In this document: piece by piece, positions 36,882 to 47,564 of the stretch
Position numbering within the stretch: the stretch's first letter is position 1
Layout: the number at the start of each line of letters is the position of its first letter
Position numbers and translations under genes: made by a program
Notes under the pieces: model-generated
Databases searched by the model: none
The model's input: the letters and a program-made list of their open reading frames with translations, nothing else
What the model was told of the DNA's origin: nothing
Assembly: GCA_945952465.1 (NCBI GenBank)
Contig: CAMFIB010000001.1
Location: 930,001 to 994,000, forward strand
Length of the DNA stretch: 64,000 bases
Direction of reading: 5' to 3'
DNA from: an uncultured Pseudomonadota bacterium
GTDB taxonomy: Bacteria; Pseudomonadota; Gammaproteobacteria; Burkholderiales; Burkholderiaceae_C

Positions 36882-38930
36882 ATGTTTAAAAAAATCCTGA
36901 TCGCCAACCGCGGCGAAATCGCCTGCCGCGTCATCAAGACGGCCCGCAAGATGGGCATCGCGACTGTTGCCGTGTATTCCGACGCCGACAAGGACGCGCG
37001 CCATGTGGAACTGGCCGACGAGGCCGTCAACATCGGGCCGGCGCCCAGCCGCGAGAGCTATCTGGTGGCCGACAAGATCATTGCCGCCTGCAAGCAGACC
37101 GGCGCGCAGGCGGTGCATCCCGGCTACGGCTTTCTGAGCGAGAACGCCGAGTTCTCGAAACGCTGCGAGGAAGAGGGCATCACCTTCATCGGCCCCAAGC
37201 ACCATTCGATCGGCGCGATGGGCGACAAGATCGAGTCGAAGAAGCTGGCGGGCTCGGCAGGGGTGAACTGCATTCCCGGCGTGAACGACGCAATCGAGAC
37301 GGCCGAAAAGGCGGTGGAGATCGCCAAGGGCATTGGCTACCCGGTGATGATCAAGGCGTCGGCCGGCGGTGGCGGCAAGGGCCTGCGGGTGGCGTTCAAC
37401 GACAAGGAAGCGTTCGAGGGATTCACCTCGTGCCGCAACGAGGCGCGCAACAGCTTCGGCGACGACAGGGTGTTCATCGAGAAATTCGTCGAGGAGCCGC
37501 GCCACATCGAGATTCAACTGATCGGCGACAGCCATGGCAACGTGGTGTACCTGAACGAGCGCGAATGCTCCATCCAGCGGCGCCACCAGAAGGTGATTGA
37601 AGAGGCGCCGTCGCCGTTCATCAGCGAAGCGACCCGCAAGGCGATGGGCGAGCAGGCGGTGGCGCTGGCCAAGGCGGTGAAGTACCAGAGCGCGGGCACG
37701 GTGGAGTTCGTGGTCGGCAAGGACCAGAGCTTCTACTTCCTCGAGATGAACACCCGGCTGCAGGTGGAGCACCCGGTGACGGAATGCATCACCGGGCTGG
37801 ACCTGGTGGAGCTGATGATCCGCGTGGCGGCCGGCGAGAAGCTGCCGCTGACGCAGGCCGACGTGAAGCGCGAGGGCTGGGCGATCGAGTGCCGCATCAA
37901 CGCCGAAGACCCGTTCCGCAACTTCCTGCCCAGCACCGGCCGGCTGGTGCGCTTTCAGCCGCCGCAGGAAACGCTGTTCGCGGCGGAGCCTGGCACCGGC
38001 CACGGCACGCGCGTGGATACGGGCGTGGCCGACGGTGGCGAGATCCCGATGTATTACGACTCGATGATCGCCAAGCTCATCGTGCACGGCAGCGACCGCA
38101 ACGACGCCATCGCGCGGATGCGCGAAGCGCTCAACGGCTTTGTCATTCGCGGCATTTCCAGCAACATCCCGTTCCAGGCGGCGCTGCTGGCGCACCCGAA
38201 GTTCGTGTCGGGTGACTTCAACACCGGCTTCATCGCCGAGCACTACGGCAGCGGTTTCCGCGCCGAGGACGTGCCGCACGGCGACCCGGCCTTCCTCGTG
38301 GCGCTGGCGGCCTACGTGAACCGCCGCACATTGACGCGCGCCAGCGGCATCAGCGGCCAGTTGCCGGGCCACGGCGCCAAGGTGGGCCAGACGTTCGTGG
38401 TGGTCGCGCTCGGCGCGGGAGGAGAGCACGCCTACCACGACGTGCTCATCAGCGACTTCTCGGCCGAGGCCGGCACCGCCACCATCGAGACCGGTGGCCA
38501 GCGCTATGAGCTGGCCAGCCACTGGCACCTGGGCGGCGCGCGCATCCGCGGCACCGTCAATGGCCGGCATTTCGTGGCCCAGGTCGAGCGCGGCCTGCCC
38601 AAGAACCCGCTGGCCATCCGCATCGCGCACAACGGCACCCGGCTCGACACGCTGGTACTGTCGCCGCGCGGCGCCGAGCTGTACCGGCTGATGCCGTACA
38701 AGGCGCCGCCGGACATGAGCCGCTTCGTGCTGTCGCCGATGCCGGGCCTGCTGGTCGAGGTGGCGGTGGAGCCGGGCCAGAAGGTGCAGGCCGGCGAACG
38801 CGTCGCGGTGATCGAGGCGATGAAGATGGAGAACGTGCTGTTCGCCACCGCCGACGGCGTGGTGGGCAAGATCCTCGCCAACAAGGGCGAGAGCCTGACG
38901 GTGGACCAGCCCATCGTCGAATTCGCATAA
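36882..38930 (+). CDS. pccA: Acyl-CoA carboxylase biotin subunit, likely propionyl-CoA carboxylase alpha
   Basis: The 682-residue protein has a biotin carboxylase domain (1–450: FKKILIANRGEIACRVIKTARKMG, ATP-grasp loop KASAGGGGKGLRV, NERECSIQRRHQKVIEE, EMNTRLQVEHPVTE), a BT/linker region, and a C-terminal biotinyl domain with EAMKMEN, Lys648 being the biotin site. It fixes bicarbonate to biotin for the beta subunit. ATG 36882 gives the canonical start and has GGAGAC upstream. Confidence 0.94.
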   Translation: MFKKILIANRGEIACRVIKTARKMGIATVAVYSDADKDARHVELADEAVNIGPAPSRESYLVADKIIAACKQTGAQAVHPGYGFLSENAEFSKRCEEEGITFIGPKHHSIGAMGDKIESKKLAGSAGVNCIPGVNDAIETAEKAVEIAKGIGYPVMIKASAGGGGKGLRVAFNDKEAFEGFTSCRNEARNSFGDDRVFIEKFVEEPRHIEIQLIGDSHGNVVYLNERECSIQRRHQKVIEEAPSPFISEATRKAMGEQAVALAKAVKYQSAGTVEFVVGKDQSFYFLEMNTRLQVEHPVTECITGLDLVELMIRVAAGEKLPLTQADVKREGWAIECRINAEDPFRNFLPSTGRLVRFQPPQETLFAAEPGTGHGTRVDTGVADGGEIPMYYDSMIAKLIVHGSDRNDAIARMREALNGFVIRGISSNIPFQAALLAHPKFVSGDFNTGFIAEHYGSGFRAEDVPHGDPAFLVALAAYVNRRTLTRASGISGQLPGHGAKVGQTFVVVALGAGGEHAYHDVLISDFSAEAGTATIETGGQRYELASHWHLGGARIRGTVNGRHFVAQVERGLPKNPLAIRIAHNGTRLDTLVLSPRGAELYRLMPYKAPPDMSRFVLSPMPGLLVEVAVEPGQKVQAGERVAVIEAMKMENVLFATADGVVGKILANKGESLTVDQPIVEFA

Positions 38931-38942
38931 GGAGAGCCCGCC

Positions 38943-39452
38943 ATGAGCAGCAGCATCAACCGCCCGTTCAAGGTTCTCGGCATCCAGCAGATCGCGATCG
39001 GCGGGCGCGACAAGCTCAAGCTGCAGCGGCTGTGGGTCGATATGCTGGGGCTGGAAGTGACCGGCACCTACCGCAGCGAGCGCGAGAACGTCGATGAAGA
39101 CATCTGCGCGATCGGCGACGGCCCGTTCAAGGTCGAGGTCGATCTGATGGAGCCGATCGACCCCGACGGCAAGCCGGCCGTTCACGCCACGCCGCTCAAC
39201 CACGTCGGCCTGTGGATCGACGACCTGAAGGCGGCGGTGGAGTGGCTCGCGGCCCACGGCGTGCGCTTCGCGCCGGGCGGCATCCGCCGTGGCGCGGCGG
39301 GTTTCGACATCTGCTTTCTGCACCCCAAGGGCAACGACGAGTCGCCGATCAGCGGCGAGGGCGTGCTGGTGGAGCTGGTGCAGGCGCCGCCCGAGGTGGT
39401 GGACGCCTTCGCGCGGCTGGCGGCCGCCAACGCGCTGCCGCTGGCGGCCTGA
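38943..39452 (+). CDS. Methylmalonyl-CoA epimerase-like VOC protein
   Basis: The 169-residue VOC-fold protein begins [34 protein letters not shown], with [18 protein letters not shown] and [11 protein letters not shown] as the second metal-binding half. Likely ligands are the His of NHVGLWI and Glu of VLVELVQAP; the first-half His seen in many members is Gln/Ala-like here (GIQQIAI). Placement 12 bases after the biotin subunit gene, with mutase nearby, suggests interconversion of (S)- and (R)-methylmalonyl-CoA. A lactoylglutathione-lyase-like role cannot be excluded. Confidence 0.8.
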   Translation: MSSSINRPFKVLGIQQIAIGGRDKLKLQRLWVDMLGLEVTGTYRSERENVDEDICAIGDGPFKVEVDLMEPIDPDGKPAVHATPLNHVGLWIDDLKAAVEWLAAHGVRFAPGGIRRGAAGFDICFLHPKGNDESPISGEGVLVELVQAPPEVVDAFARLAAANALPLAA

Positions 39453-39468
39453 GCCGCAGCGGGCTGTT

Positions 39469-40113
39469 TCAGCCGGGCCGGCCGCCGCGTGCGCGGGCCC
39501 GAGCCAGCGCGGCCGCTATCACCGCCGAGCGGGGCGAGCTGGTAGAGGGCGCTGCTGCGGCAACGTCAGCCTCTACGGCCTCTTCTTGCGGTATTTTCGG
39601 CCCGGAGTCAGCGCCAATGCTGGTTCTTTCGCTATGAATTGCGTAGCGATGCAATGCCGTGTCGGCCTGTTGCTGCGACCAGGCAGCCCAGCCCGTTTCA
39701 GGACCCACCGGCTCCAGACCGATGCAATCGACCGGGCAGGCCGGCAGGCACAGTTCGCAGCCGGTGCACCAGGCCTCGATGACGGTGTGCATGCGCTTGT
39801 TGCCGCCGACGATGGCGTCGGTCGGGCAGGCCTTCAGACACAGCGTGCAGCCGATGCACCACGCCTCGTCGATGAAGGCCATCTGGCGCGGGGCTTCCAC
39901 GCCGTTGTCGGGGTTGAGGGAGCGCACCGGGCGGCCGGTGAGGGCAGCCAGCCGTGCCACCCCTTCGGCGCCGCCGGGCGGGCATTTGTTGATGTCGGCC
40001 TGGTTCGCCGCGATGGCCTCGGCATAGGCCGCGCAATCGGGGTAGCCGCAACGCGTGCACTGCGTTTGCGGCAGCGCCGCGTGCAGGCGGGCCGCCAGGG
40101 GCGCCAGGGCCAT
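39469..40113 (-). CDS. rnfB: RnfB-type electron transport ferredoxin protein
   Basis: The 214-residue protein has an N-terminal [4Fe-4S] site C19-x2-C22-x4-C27…C44 ([17 protein letters not shown]), then two ferredoxin clusters C86/89/92/96 and C116/119/122/126. Like other betaproteobacterial stand-alone RnfB proteins it lacks an obvious membrane helix. The C-terminal 70 residues are low in complexity, and residues about 156–175 are encoded by repeat copy D. It begins 5 bases after the upstream gene's stop, so it is read from the peptidase-led transcript. Confidence 0.87.
   Translation of the reverse strand: MALAPLAARLHAALPQTQCTRCGYPDCAAYAEAIAANQADINKCPPGGAEGVARLAALTGRPVRSLNPDNGVEAPRQMAFIDEAWCIGCTLCLKACPTDAIVGGNKRMHTVIEAWCTGCELCLPACPVDCIGLEPVGPETGWAAWSQQQADTALHRYAIHSERTSIGADSGPKIPQEEAVEADVAAAAPSTSSPRSAVIAAALARARARGGRPG
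39592..39647 (-). repeat. Dispersed repeat copy D, inside rnfB
   Basis: On the minus strand: GCTACGCAATTCATAGC (39647–39631), 12-nt spacer, core ATTGGCGCTGACT (39618–39606), short tail with GAAAATA. It is in the same orientation as rnfB and is translated in frame as part of its C-terminal tail. Confidence 0.85.
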
Positions 40114-40118
40114 CGGGC

Positions 40119-40661
40119 TCAGTTCGCCGGAATGGAAATGACGCGCTCGCCGTTCGGCATGGTCTGCACGGCCACCGGTTTGGCAACGACGGCGTTCTTG
40201 CCGGACTGCACCGGAATGGCCAGCGCCTCGGTCATGTTGCGCGAGCGCAGGAACACATTGACGTAGTAGATGCCGTCGGTGCTGCGCGGCATCACGCCCA
40301 ACTGGTAGCTGGCGGTGGCGGTCGTTTGCACCGCGCTGCCGCCGGGCAGGCCGGTGGGCATGGCCAGGCCGGCGTCGGGCGTCAGCTCGACGGTCAGGGG
40401 CTCGGCGGTGTCGGCGCGGCGCACCGTGAGTTGGATCGGCCAGACACCACCGGTGGCGGATGGCGCGGTGACGGTGTAGTCGATGGTCACGCCAAGGCGC
40501 GACTTCTGCGTGCGCAACTGGCCCTTGGTGACGGTTTTGCCGGCGACCTTGCTGGCCACGGGTTTCGTGGGCGTCGGCGCCACGGCGGCGTCGGTGGCCT
40601 GGGCAGCCATGGGCAGCAGGGCGGCGGTGGTGAGCAGGGAAAGGGTCTTGAGGATGGTCAT
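40119..40661 (-). CDS. Secreted protein of unknown function
   Basis: The 180-residue protein's signal peptide is [21 protein letters not shown]. The mature part has a Lys/Thr/Pro-rich start and a beta-rich stretch ([29 protein letters not shown]), ending [28 protein letters not shown] lies 8 bases before the ATG. I do not recognise a family. It lies 16 bases downstream of the HEFGH metallopeptidase lipoprotein gene and 5 bases upstream of rnfB, all on one strand, so a periplasmic role next to the peptidase is the best guess. Confidence 0.78.
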   Translation of the reverse strand: MTILKTLSLLTTAALLPMAAQATDAAVAPTPTKPVASKVAGKTVTKGQLRTQKSRLGVTIDYTVTAPSATGGVWPIQLTVRRADTAEPLTVELTPDAGLAMPTGLPGGSAVQTTATASYQLGVMPRSTDGIYYVNVFLRSRNMTEALAIPVQSGKNAVVAKPVAVQTMPNGERVISIPAN

Positions 40662-40677
40662 GAAGAACTCCTGAGGC

Positions 40678-42384
40678 TCACCGGATATTCAGCGTGAAGC
40701 ACGAACTGCTGTTGCCGATGCTGGACACCAACCCGTAGTCGGTGATGGCCAGCACGTAGTTGCCGCTGGACAGGGTGAGGGTCGCGGTTTCGCTGCGCGC
40801 GACGTTGCTTTCTGCCTGCTGGATCTGCCCGGTGCTGTCGTACACCGTGAAGTCCGGGTCGCTGTTGCCGCTGCTGCTGGACGACTGGCTCACGGTGATC
40901 GTGCGGCTTTGCGCCGTGCCAGCAGGAATGCTGAAGCGCACATATCGGTGTTCACCAGCCTTGTTGCCGACCTTGGCCGTGTCGGTCGCGTTGCTCACGC
41001 AAATGCTGCCGAGCGTGGAGTTCAGCGCGCCGTAGCTCAGGTAGATTGGGTTGAGGTTGGCGATGGCCGGGTTGCCGAAGTTGGTCTCGTTGCTGCCGTA
41101 CGCGTCGCTGGGCAGTGCGATGTTCTGCGCCGTGAGAATGGTCTGTACGGCGGTGCCCGGGGCGCCGCCCGAATTGACCAGCGCGCTCGTGAAGGAGTGG
41201 ATGCCGGTGAGCGCAGGCGTGGTCTTCATGAAATTCTTCATGGTGTTCCAGACCCGCGCGAAGCCGATGGTGGTGTTGGGTGTGGTGGCGGTGATCTGGC
41301 TGAAGTCCCAGAACATCTTCTCCACACTGGCTTCCTTGAAGAAACCCGGGTTGGTGGTTTCGCCGGTCGACACGTTGAAGCTTGCACCCTGTGCCTGCTG
41401 GGTCCCGGATGTGTCCGCATAGACGGGGTTGGCCAGCGCAATGCCGGACCAGCCGTTGCCCCAGCCTTCCGAGAAGGCGACGCGCATGTCGAGCCGGTCG
41501 TCCAGCCCGCCGTGGGCGCCGCCGATGGTGTCGTCGCGCGAGAACACGTCTTGCAGATAGTGGCCGAACTCGTGCGCGATCACGTGGTCGTCGTATTCGT
41601 CGGTGTCGTTGTCCTGACGGCCGAGGATGTACAGGTTGCGCGAAGGAACCCCGTTGACGGACGCGTTGGTGTAGAACGAGGTGCCGATCTGCCCGTTTGC
41701 CAGCGTGCCGTTGGTGGCAATGTTGTTCGGGCTCCAGTTGATGCGCAGCGTCGGGAACTGCACGCTGGCATCCACGGAAACGATCTTCTGCGTGGCCAGG
41801 TAAATGGTGTCGAGGATGGCGAACGGGCCGGCGGCACGGGCGCCGTCGTTGTAGGCGCTGCCGGTCCAGCCCGAACCGGCGTTGAGGTTCTTGGTGGGCG
41901 CGGCGGCGTCGCTGCAGAACGCGGCGGTGTCGGTGGCCCATTGGGCGCCGCCGTTGGTGTTGTCGATGACGGCGATGTCGGCGGTGTTCGCGCCACTCGA
42001 CGTCATCTTGGCCTTCGCGCGAACGAAGACGCTGCGTCCCCCGGCGATGGCCGACAGCTGGTAAACGCCGCTCGCGTTGGTGGAGGCCGTGGCGAGCACC
42101 TGCTGGCTGCTGGAATCGATCACTTCCACCACCACGGATCGGGCGGGGCGCTGCACGACCGAGGAATAGTTCAGGCGGCTCGACCCGTTGCCACTCACGG
42201 AGATCGGGACATAGTCGAAGGTGACGGCGCCCGTGAGCGCGACATTGGCCCCGCTGCCGGAACAGGTGACCGGCGCAGGCGCCGGTGTGGGTGCCGGCGC
42301 AGGGCTGCCGCCGTTCGAGCCTCCACCACCGCCACAGGCCGCCAAGCTGGCGCACAGTGCGAACACGCCGGTCAGTTTGTGCAT
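40678..42384 (-). CDS. Lipoprotein with HEFGH metallopeptidase motif
   Basis: The 568-residue protein's signal ends in the lipobox SLAAC (Cys17), followed by a Gly/Ala/Pro linker. A carboxypeptidase-regulatory-like beta domain spans about 45–130. The central zinc site HEFGH (271–275) has a likely third ligand Glu304 in AFSEGWGNGW, a gluzincin-like spacing. A C-terminal beta domain (about 455–568), ending SCFTLNIR, resembles pre-peptidase/PPC domains. A secreted or outer-membrane-bound protease is predicted. AGGAGA lies upstream of ATG 42384. It leads a unit with the 180-residue secreted protein and rnfB. Confidence 0.8.
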   Translation of the reverse strand: MHKLTGVFALCASLAACGGGGGSNGGSPAPAPTPAPAPVTCSGSGANVALTGAVTFDYVPISVSGNGSSRLNYSSVVQRPARSVVVEVIDSSSQQVLATASTNASGVYQLSAIAGGRSVFVRAKAKMTSSGANTADIAVIDNTNGGAQWATDTAAFCSDAAAPTKNLNAGSGWTGSAYNDGARAAGPFAILDTIYLATQKIVSVDASVQFPTLRINWSPNNIATNGTLANGQIGTSFYTNASVNGVPSRNLYILGRQDNDTDEYDDHVIAHEFGHYLQDVFSRDDTIGGAHGGLDDRLDMRVAFSEGWGNGWSGIALANPVYADTSGTQQAQGASFNVSTGETTNPGFFKEASVEKMFWDFSQITATTPNTTIGFARVWNTMKNFMKTTPALTGIHSFTSALVNSGGAPGTAVQTILTAQNIALPSDAYGSNETNFGNPAIANLNPIYLSYGALNSTLGSICVSNATDTAKVGNKAGEHRYVRFSIPAGTAQSRTITVSQSSSSSGNSDPDFTVYDSTGQIQQAESNVARSETATLTLSSGNYVLAITDYGLVSSIGNSSSCFTLNIR

Positions 42385-42519
42385 CGAATGTCTCCTATGT
42401 GAGTGACCGGGACACCGTCCTCGGTTCGGGGCCGGACGCTGCGCTGACGCTTGGAGCCGCGCCCTTGCCCTGAGTTCAACCGCCGCCCGGACACTCAACG
42501 CGCCGGGCAGGCAGGTCGA

Positions 42520-43893
42520 CTACGCCGTCTTGCCTTTGGCCGACCGGCCGCGGGGGGCTGAGGCGGCCTTGACTGGCGCCGCGCGGCGGGTGGCGGCCGG
42601 CTTTTGGGTGGGGGCCGGCTCATCCACCGTGTTGTGGGTGTGAATGAATGCCTTGACCACAGGGTAGACCTCGTCGCGCCAGCGGCGGCCGGAGAAAATG
42701 CCGTAGTGGCCGGCGCCCTTGGCCTCCAGGTGTTCCTGCTGATTCGCCGGGATGCCGGTGCACAGGTCGTGGGCGGCCTTGGTCTGGCCGGCGCCAGAGA
42801 TGTCGTCCAGCTCGCCCTCGATGGTCAGCAGCGCCGTGGTCGTGATGTCTTGCGGGCGCACGCGCTCAGGGTTGCCTTCTTCCGACCGGACGTCCCAGGT
42901 GCCGTTGACCAGCTTGAAGTCCTGGAACACGGTCTGGATGGTCTCCAGGTAATAGTCGGCGTCCATGTCGAGCACGGCGTTGTACTCGTCGTAGAACTTG
43001 CGGTGGGCCTCGGTGCTGGCGTCGTCGCCCTTGATGAGGTCCTTGAAGTAGTCGTAGTGGCTCTTCAGGTGGCGGTCCGGGTTCATCGCGACGAAACCGG
43101 TGTGCTGCATGAAACCGGGGTAGACGCGGCGGCCAGCGCCCGGGAAGTTGTCCGGGACGCGGTAGATCACGTTGTTCTCGAACCACTCGTAGCTCTTGTT
43201 CATCGCCAGGTTGTTCACGGCGGTGGGCGACTTGCGGGCATCGATGGGGCCACCCATCATGGTCATCGACAGCGGGGTGAGTTCGCCGCGCGAGGCCATC
43301 AGCGAGACGGCGGCCAGCACCGGAACGGTGGGCTGGCAGACACTGATGACGTGGCAGTTGCCGTAAATGCCCTGCAGGTGGCGGATGAACTCCTGCACGT
43401 AGTTGACGTAGTCGTCGAGGTGGAACTCACCCTCCGACAGCGGCACGGTGCGGGCGTTCTTCCAGTCGGTGATGTAGACCTTGTGGTCGCGCAGCATGGC
43501 CTTGACGGTGTCGCGCAGCAGCGTGGCGTAGTGGCCCGACAGCGGCGCCACGATGAGCACCGCCGGCTGGCCCTTCAGGGTTTCCAGCGTCTCGGCGTCG
43601 TCGCTGAAGCGCTTGAAGCGCAGCAGTTCGCAGAAAGGCTTGTCGAGTTCGACCCGCTCATGCACCACGATGTCGGCGCCGTTGCCGGTCTCGATCGACT
43701 TCAGGTTGAAGGCCGGCTTCTCGTAATCCTTGCCCAGCCGGTACAGCAGGTCATAGCTGGCCGACAGGCGCTGCGAGAACGGGTTCTTGCCGAACGGGTT
43801 CAGCGGGTTGCCGTACATCTTGGCGGCGGCTTGCGCGAAATCCGCGAACGGTTCCATCAAGGAACGCTGGGCTTCATAGATCTGGTAGAGCAT
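42520..43893 (-). CDS. phaZ: Intracellular polyhydroxyalkanoate depolymerase
   Basis: The 457-residue protein begins MLYQIYEAQRSLMEPFADFA, the classic PhaZ(a1) N-terminus. The catalytic nucleophile is Cys186 in HVISVCQPTVPVLAAV, with acid and His in the DDISGAGQTKAAHDL and KGAGHYGIFSGRRWR regions. It degrades stored PHB, complementing phaCAB in this window. About 35 extra residues at the C-terminus are Lys/Arg/Ala/Pro-rich (ending RGRSAKGKTA). A TATATT -10-like box at 43930–43925 is overlapped by a TTGC-N3-GCAA element. Confidence 0.95.
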   Translation of the reverse strand: MLYQIYEAQRSLMEPFADFAQAAAKMYGNPLNPFGKNPFSQRLSASYDLLYRLGKDYEKPAFNLKSIETGNGADIVVHERVELDKPFCELLRFKRFSDDAETLETLKGQPAVLIVAPLSGHYATLLRDTVKAMLRDHKVYITDWKNARTVPLSEGEFHLDDYVNYVQEFIRHLQGIYGNCHVISVCQPTVPVLAAVSLMASRGELTPLSMTMMGGPIDARKSPTAVNNLAMNKSYEWFENNVIYRVPDNFPGAGRRVYPGFMQHTGFVAMNPDRHLKSHYDYFKDLIKGDDASTEAHRKFYDEYNAVLDMDADYYLETIQTVFQDFKLVNGTWDVRSEEGNPERVRPQDITTTALLTIEGELDDISGAGQTKAAHDLCTGIPANQQEHLEAKGAGHYGIFSGRRWRDEVYPVVKAFIHTHNTVDEPAPTQKPAATRRAAPVKAASAPRGRSAKGKTA

Positions 43894-43915
43894 AGGTGTT
43901 TTGCCTTGAACCTTA

Positions 43916-43927
43916 TTGCACCGCAAT
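43916..43927. promoter_or_regulatory. TTGCACCGCAAT box at the phaZ promoter
   Basis: An inverted repeat TTGC-ACC-GCAA overlaps a TATATT -10-like box read toward phaZ. An identical 12-mer lies at 44001–44012. The half-site form TGC-N-GCA resembles sites described for the PHA regulator PhaR, so a PHA-responsive operator is plausible but unproven. Confidence 0.45.
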
Positions 43928-44000
43928 ATATCAGTAGTCGGCTGCCTTGGAGTGGGGCAAGCGCCCCAGTCCAGTGAACGGCACCGCGGGTTGTGCGCCG

Positions 44001-44012
44001 TTGCACCGCAAT
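44001..44012. promoter_or_regulatory. Second TTGCACCGCAAT box upstream of phaZ
   Basis: Identical to the 12-mer at 43916–43927 and exactly 85 bases away, about eight helical turns, so bound proteins would lie on the same face of DNA. Confidence 0.42.
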
Positions 44013-44026
44013 GGTGCGACGGGCTG

Positions 44027-44062
44027 AAAAAAACCGGCCGTCACAGGAAGCGAGGGCCGGTT
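44027..44062 (-). terminator. Rho-independent terminator of the aminotransferase gene
   Basis: Read on the minus strand: AACCGGCC / GGCCGGTT stem followed by TTTTT, just after the aminotransferase stop. It isolates phaZ, 130 bases further on. Confidence 0.85.
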
Positions 44063-44085
44063 CATCGGGGGTGTGCCAGAGGGGC

Positions 44086-45282
44086 TCAGACCACCTTGGC
44101 GATCGACGCGCAGACGTGGTCGATGTTCTTGCTGTTCAGCGCGGCCACACACATGCGGCCGGTGTCGGTGCCATACACGCCGAACTCGTTGCGCAGGCGG
44201 ACCATCTGGTCCTTGGTCAGGCCGGAGTAGCTGAACATGCCGACCTGGCTGGTGATGAAGCTCATGTCCTGCTTCACGCCGGCCTCGGCCAGCTTCTTCA
44301 CCAGCGCGGCGCGCATGACCTTGATGCGCGAACGCATTTCGCCGAGCTCCTTTTCCCAGAGCGCGCGCAGCGTCGGGTCGCTCAGCACCGCCGCCACCAC
44401 CGCGCCGCCGTGCGTGGGCGGGTTGCTGTAGTTGGTGCGGATGACGATCTTGAGCTGGCTCAGCACGCGGTCGGCCTCTTCCTTGGACTGGCACAGCACG
44501 CTCAGGCCGCCCACGCGTTCGCCGTACAGGCTGAAGCTCTTGGAGAAGCTGGTGGACACAAAAATGTCCAGGCCGGCGGCCACGAACTTGCCGATGACGG
44601 CGCCGTCTTCGGCGATGCCGGAGCCGAAGCCCTGGTAGGCCATGTCCAGGAAGGGCACGAGTTTTTTGCTCTTCACCACCGCGATCACCTGGTCCCACTG
44701 GGCGGGCGTCAGGTCGTAGCCGGTCGGGTTGTGGCAGCAGGCGTGCAGCACGACGATGGTGCCGGCGACAGCGGCCTCGAGGCCGGCCAGCATGCCTTCC
44801 ACGTCGATGCCGCGGCGGGCGGCGTCGTAGTAGGCATAGGTCGCGACCGGGAAGCCGGCGCTGCTGAACAGCGCGCGGTGGTTTTCCCAGCTGGGGTCGC
44901 TGATCAGCACGGTGGCGTTGGGGTTGATCTTCTTCAGGAAGTCGGCGCCGATCTTCAGGCCGCCAGTGCCGCCGATGGCCTGGATGGTGGCCACCCGGCC
45001 GGTGACCACGGGTTCGCTCTGCGCGCCGAAGACCAGGCTCTTCACGGCCGCGTCATAGGCCACGATGCCGTCGATCGGCAGATAGCCGCGCGGCTTCGGG
45101 GTGGCCATCATTGCCTTCTCGGCCGCCTGCACGCACTCCAGCAGCGGCAGCTTGCCGTTGTCGTCGTAATAGACGCCCACGCCGAGGTTGACCTTGGCCG
45201 GGTTGGGGTCGGCGTTGAACTGCTCGTTGAGACCCAGAATGGGGTCGCGCGGGGCCATTTCGACGGCGGTGAAAAGTGACAT
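44086..45282 (-). CDS. tyrB: Aspartate/aromatic amino-acid aminotransferase
   Basis: The 398-residue PLP class I aminotransferase has the start MSLFTAVEMAPRDPILGLNEQFNADPNPAKVNLGVGVYYDD, typical of the AspC/TyrB group, in conserved pieces. Other blocks: ACCHNPTGYDLTPAQW, FLDMAYQGFGSGIAEDG, the PLP lysine in STSFSKSFSLYGERVG, and IRTNYSNPP with the substrate-binding Arg region. It transaminates aspartate, tyrosine or phenylalanine; sequence alone does not settle the preference. It diverges from uvrB. Confidence 0.92.
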   Translation of the reverse strand: MSLFTAVEMAPRDPILGLNEQFNADPNPAKVNLGVGVYYDDNGKLPLLECVQAAEKAMMATPKPRGYLPIDGIVAYDAAVKSLVFGAQSEPVVTGRVATIQAIGGTGGLKIGADFLKKINPNATVLISDPSWENHRALFSSAGFPVATYAYYDAARRGIDVEGMLAGLEAAVAGTIVVLHACCHNPTGYDLTPAQWDQVIAVVKSKKLVPFLDMAYQGFGSGIAEDGAVIGKFVAAGLDIFVSTSFSKSFSLYGERVGGLSVLCQSKEEADRVLSQLKIVIRTNYSNPPTHGGAVVAAVLSDPTLRALWEKELGEMRSRIKVMRAALVKKLAEAGVKQDMSFITSQVGMFSYSGLTKDQMVRLRNEFGVYGTDTGRMCVAALNSKNIDHVCASIAKVV

Positions 45283-45306
45283 GAAGATCCTCTGGACGTT
45301 GGCAGG

Positions 45307-45323
45307 GCCAGAACCGTTCTGGC
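45307..45323. promoter_or_regulatory. Palindrome between tyrB and uvrB
   Basis: GCCAGAACCGTTCTGGC is a perfect palindrome with 8-bp arms around one central base, 25 bases before tyrB and 80 bases before uvrB. It does not match the CTGT-N8-ACAG LexA box. It is a possible operator for either gene. Confidence 0.4.
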
Positions 45324-45402
45324 GGAAAAATCGAAGCTGGGTTAGGCTTTCGGGTTATCCCTGATTTTACCTGTGGCCACCCGCCCCGCAGCTCGTTTGC
45401 CG

Positions 45403-47526
<2,124 letters not shown>

Positions 47527-47564
47527 GCACCCGGGTCACCACGCGGCTCGGCCACAATCGGACG

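Noticed and set aside
45283-45402. SOS box for uvrB
   Set aside because: No CTGT-N8-ACAG-like sequence is visible. The palindrome there has a different consensus.
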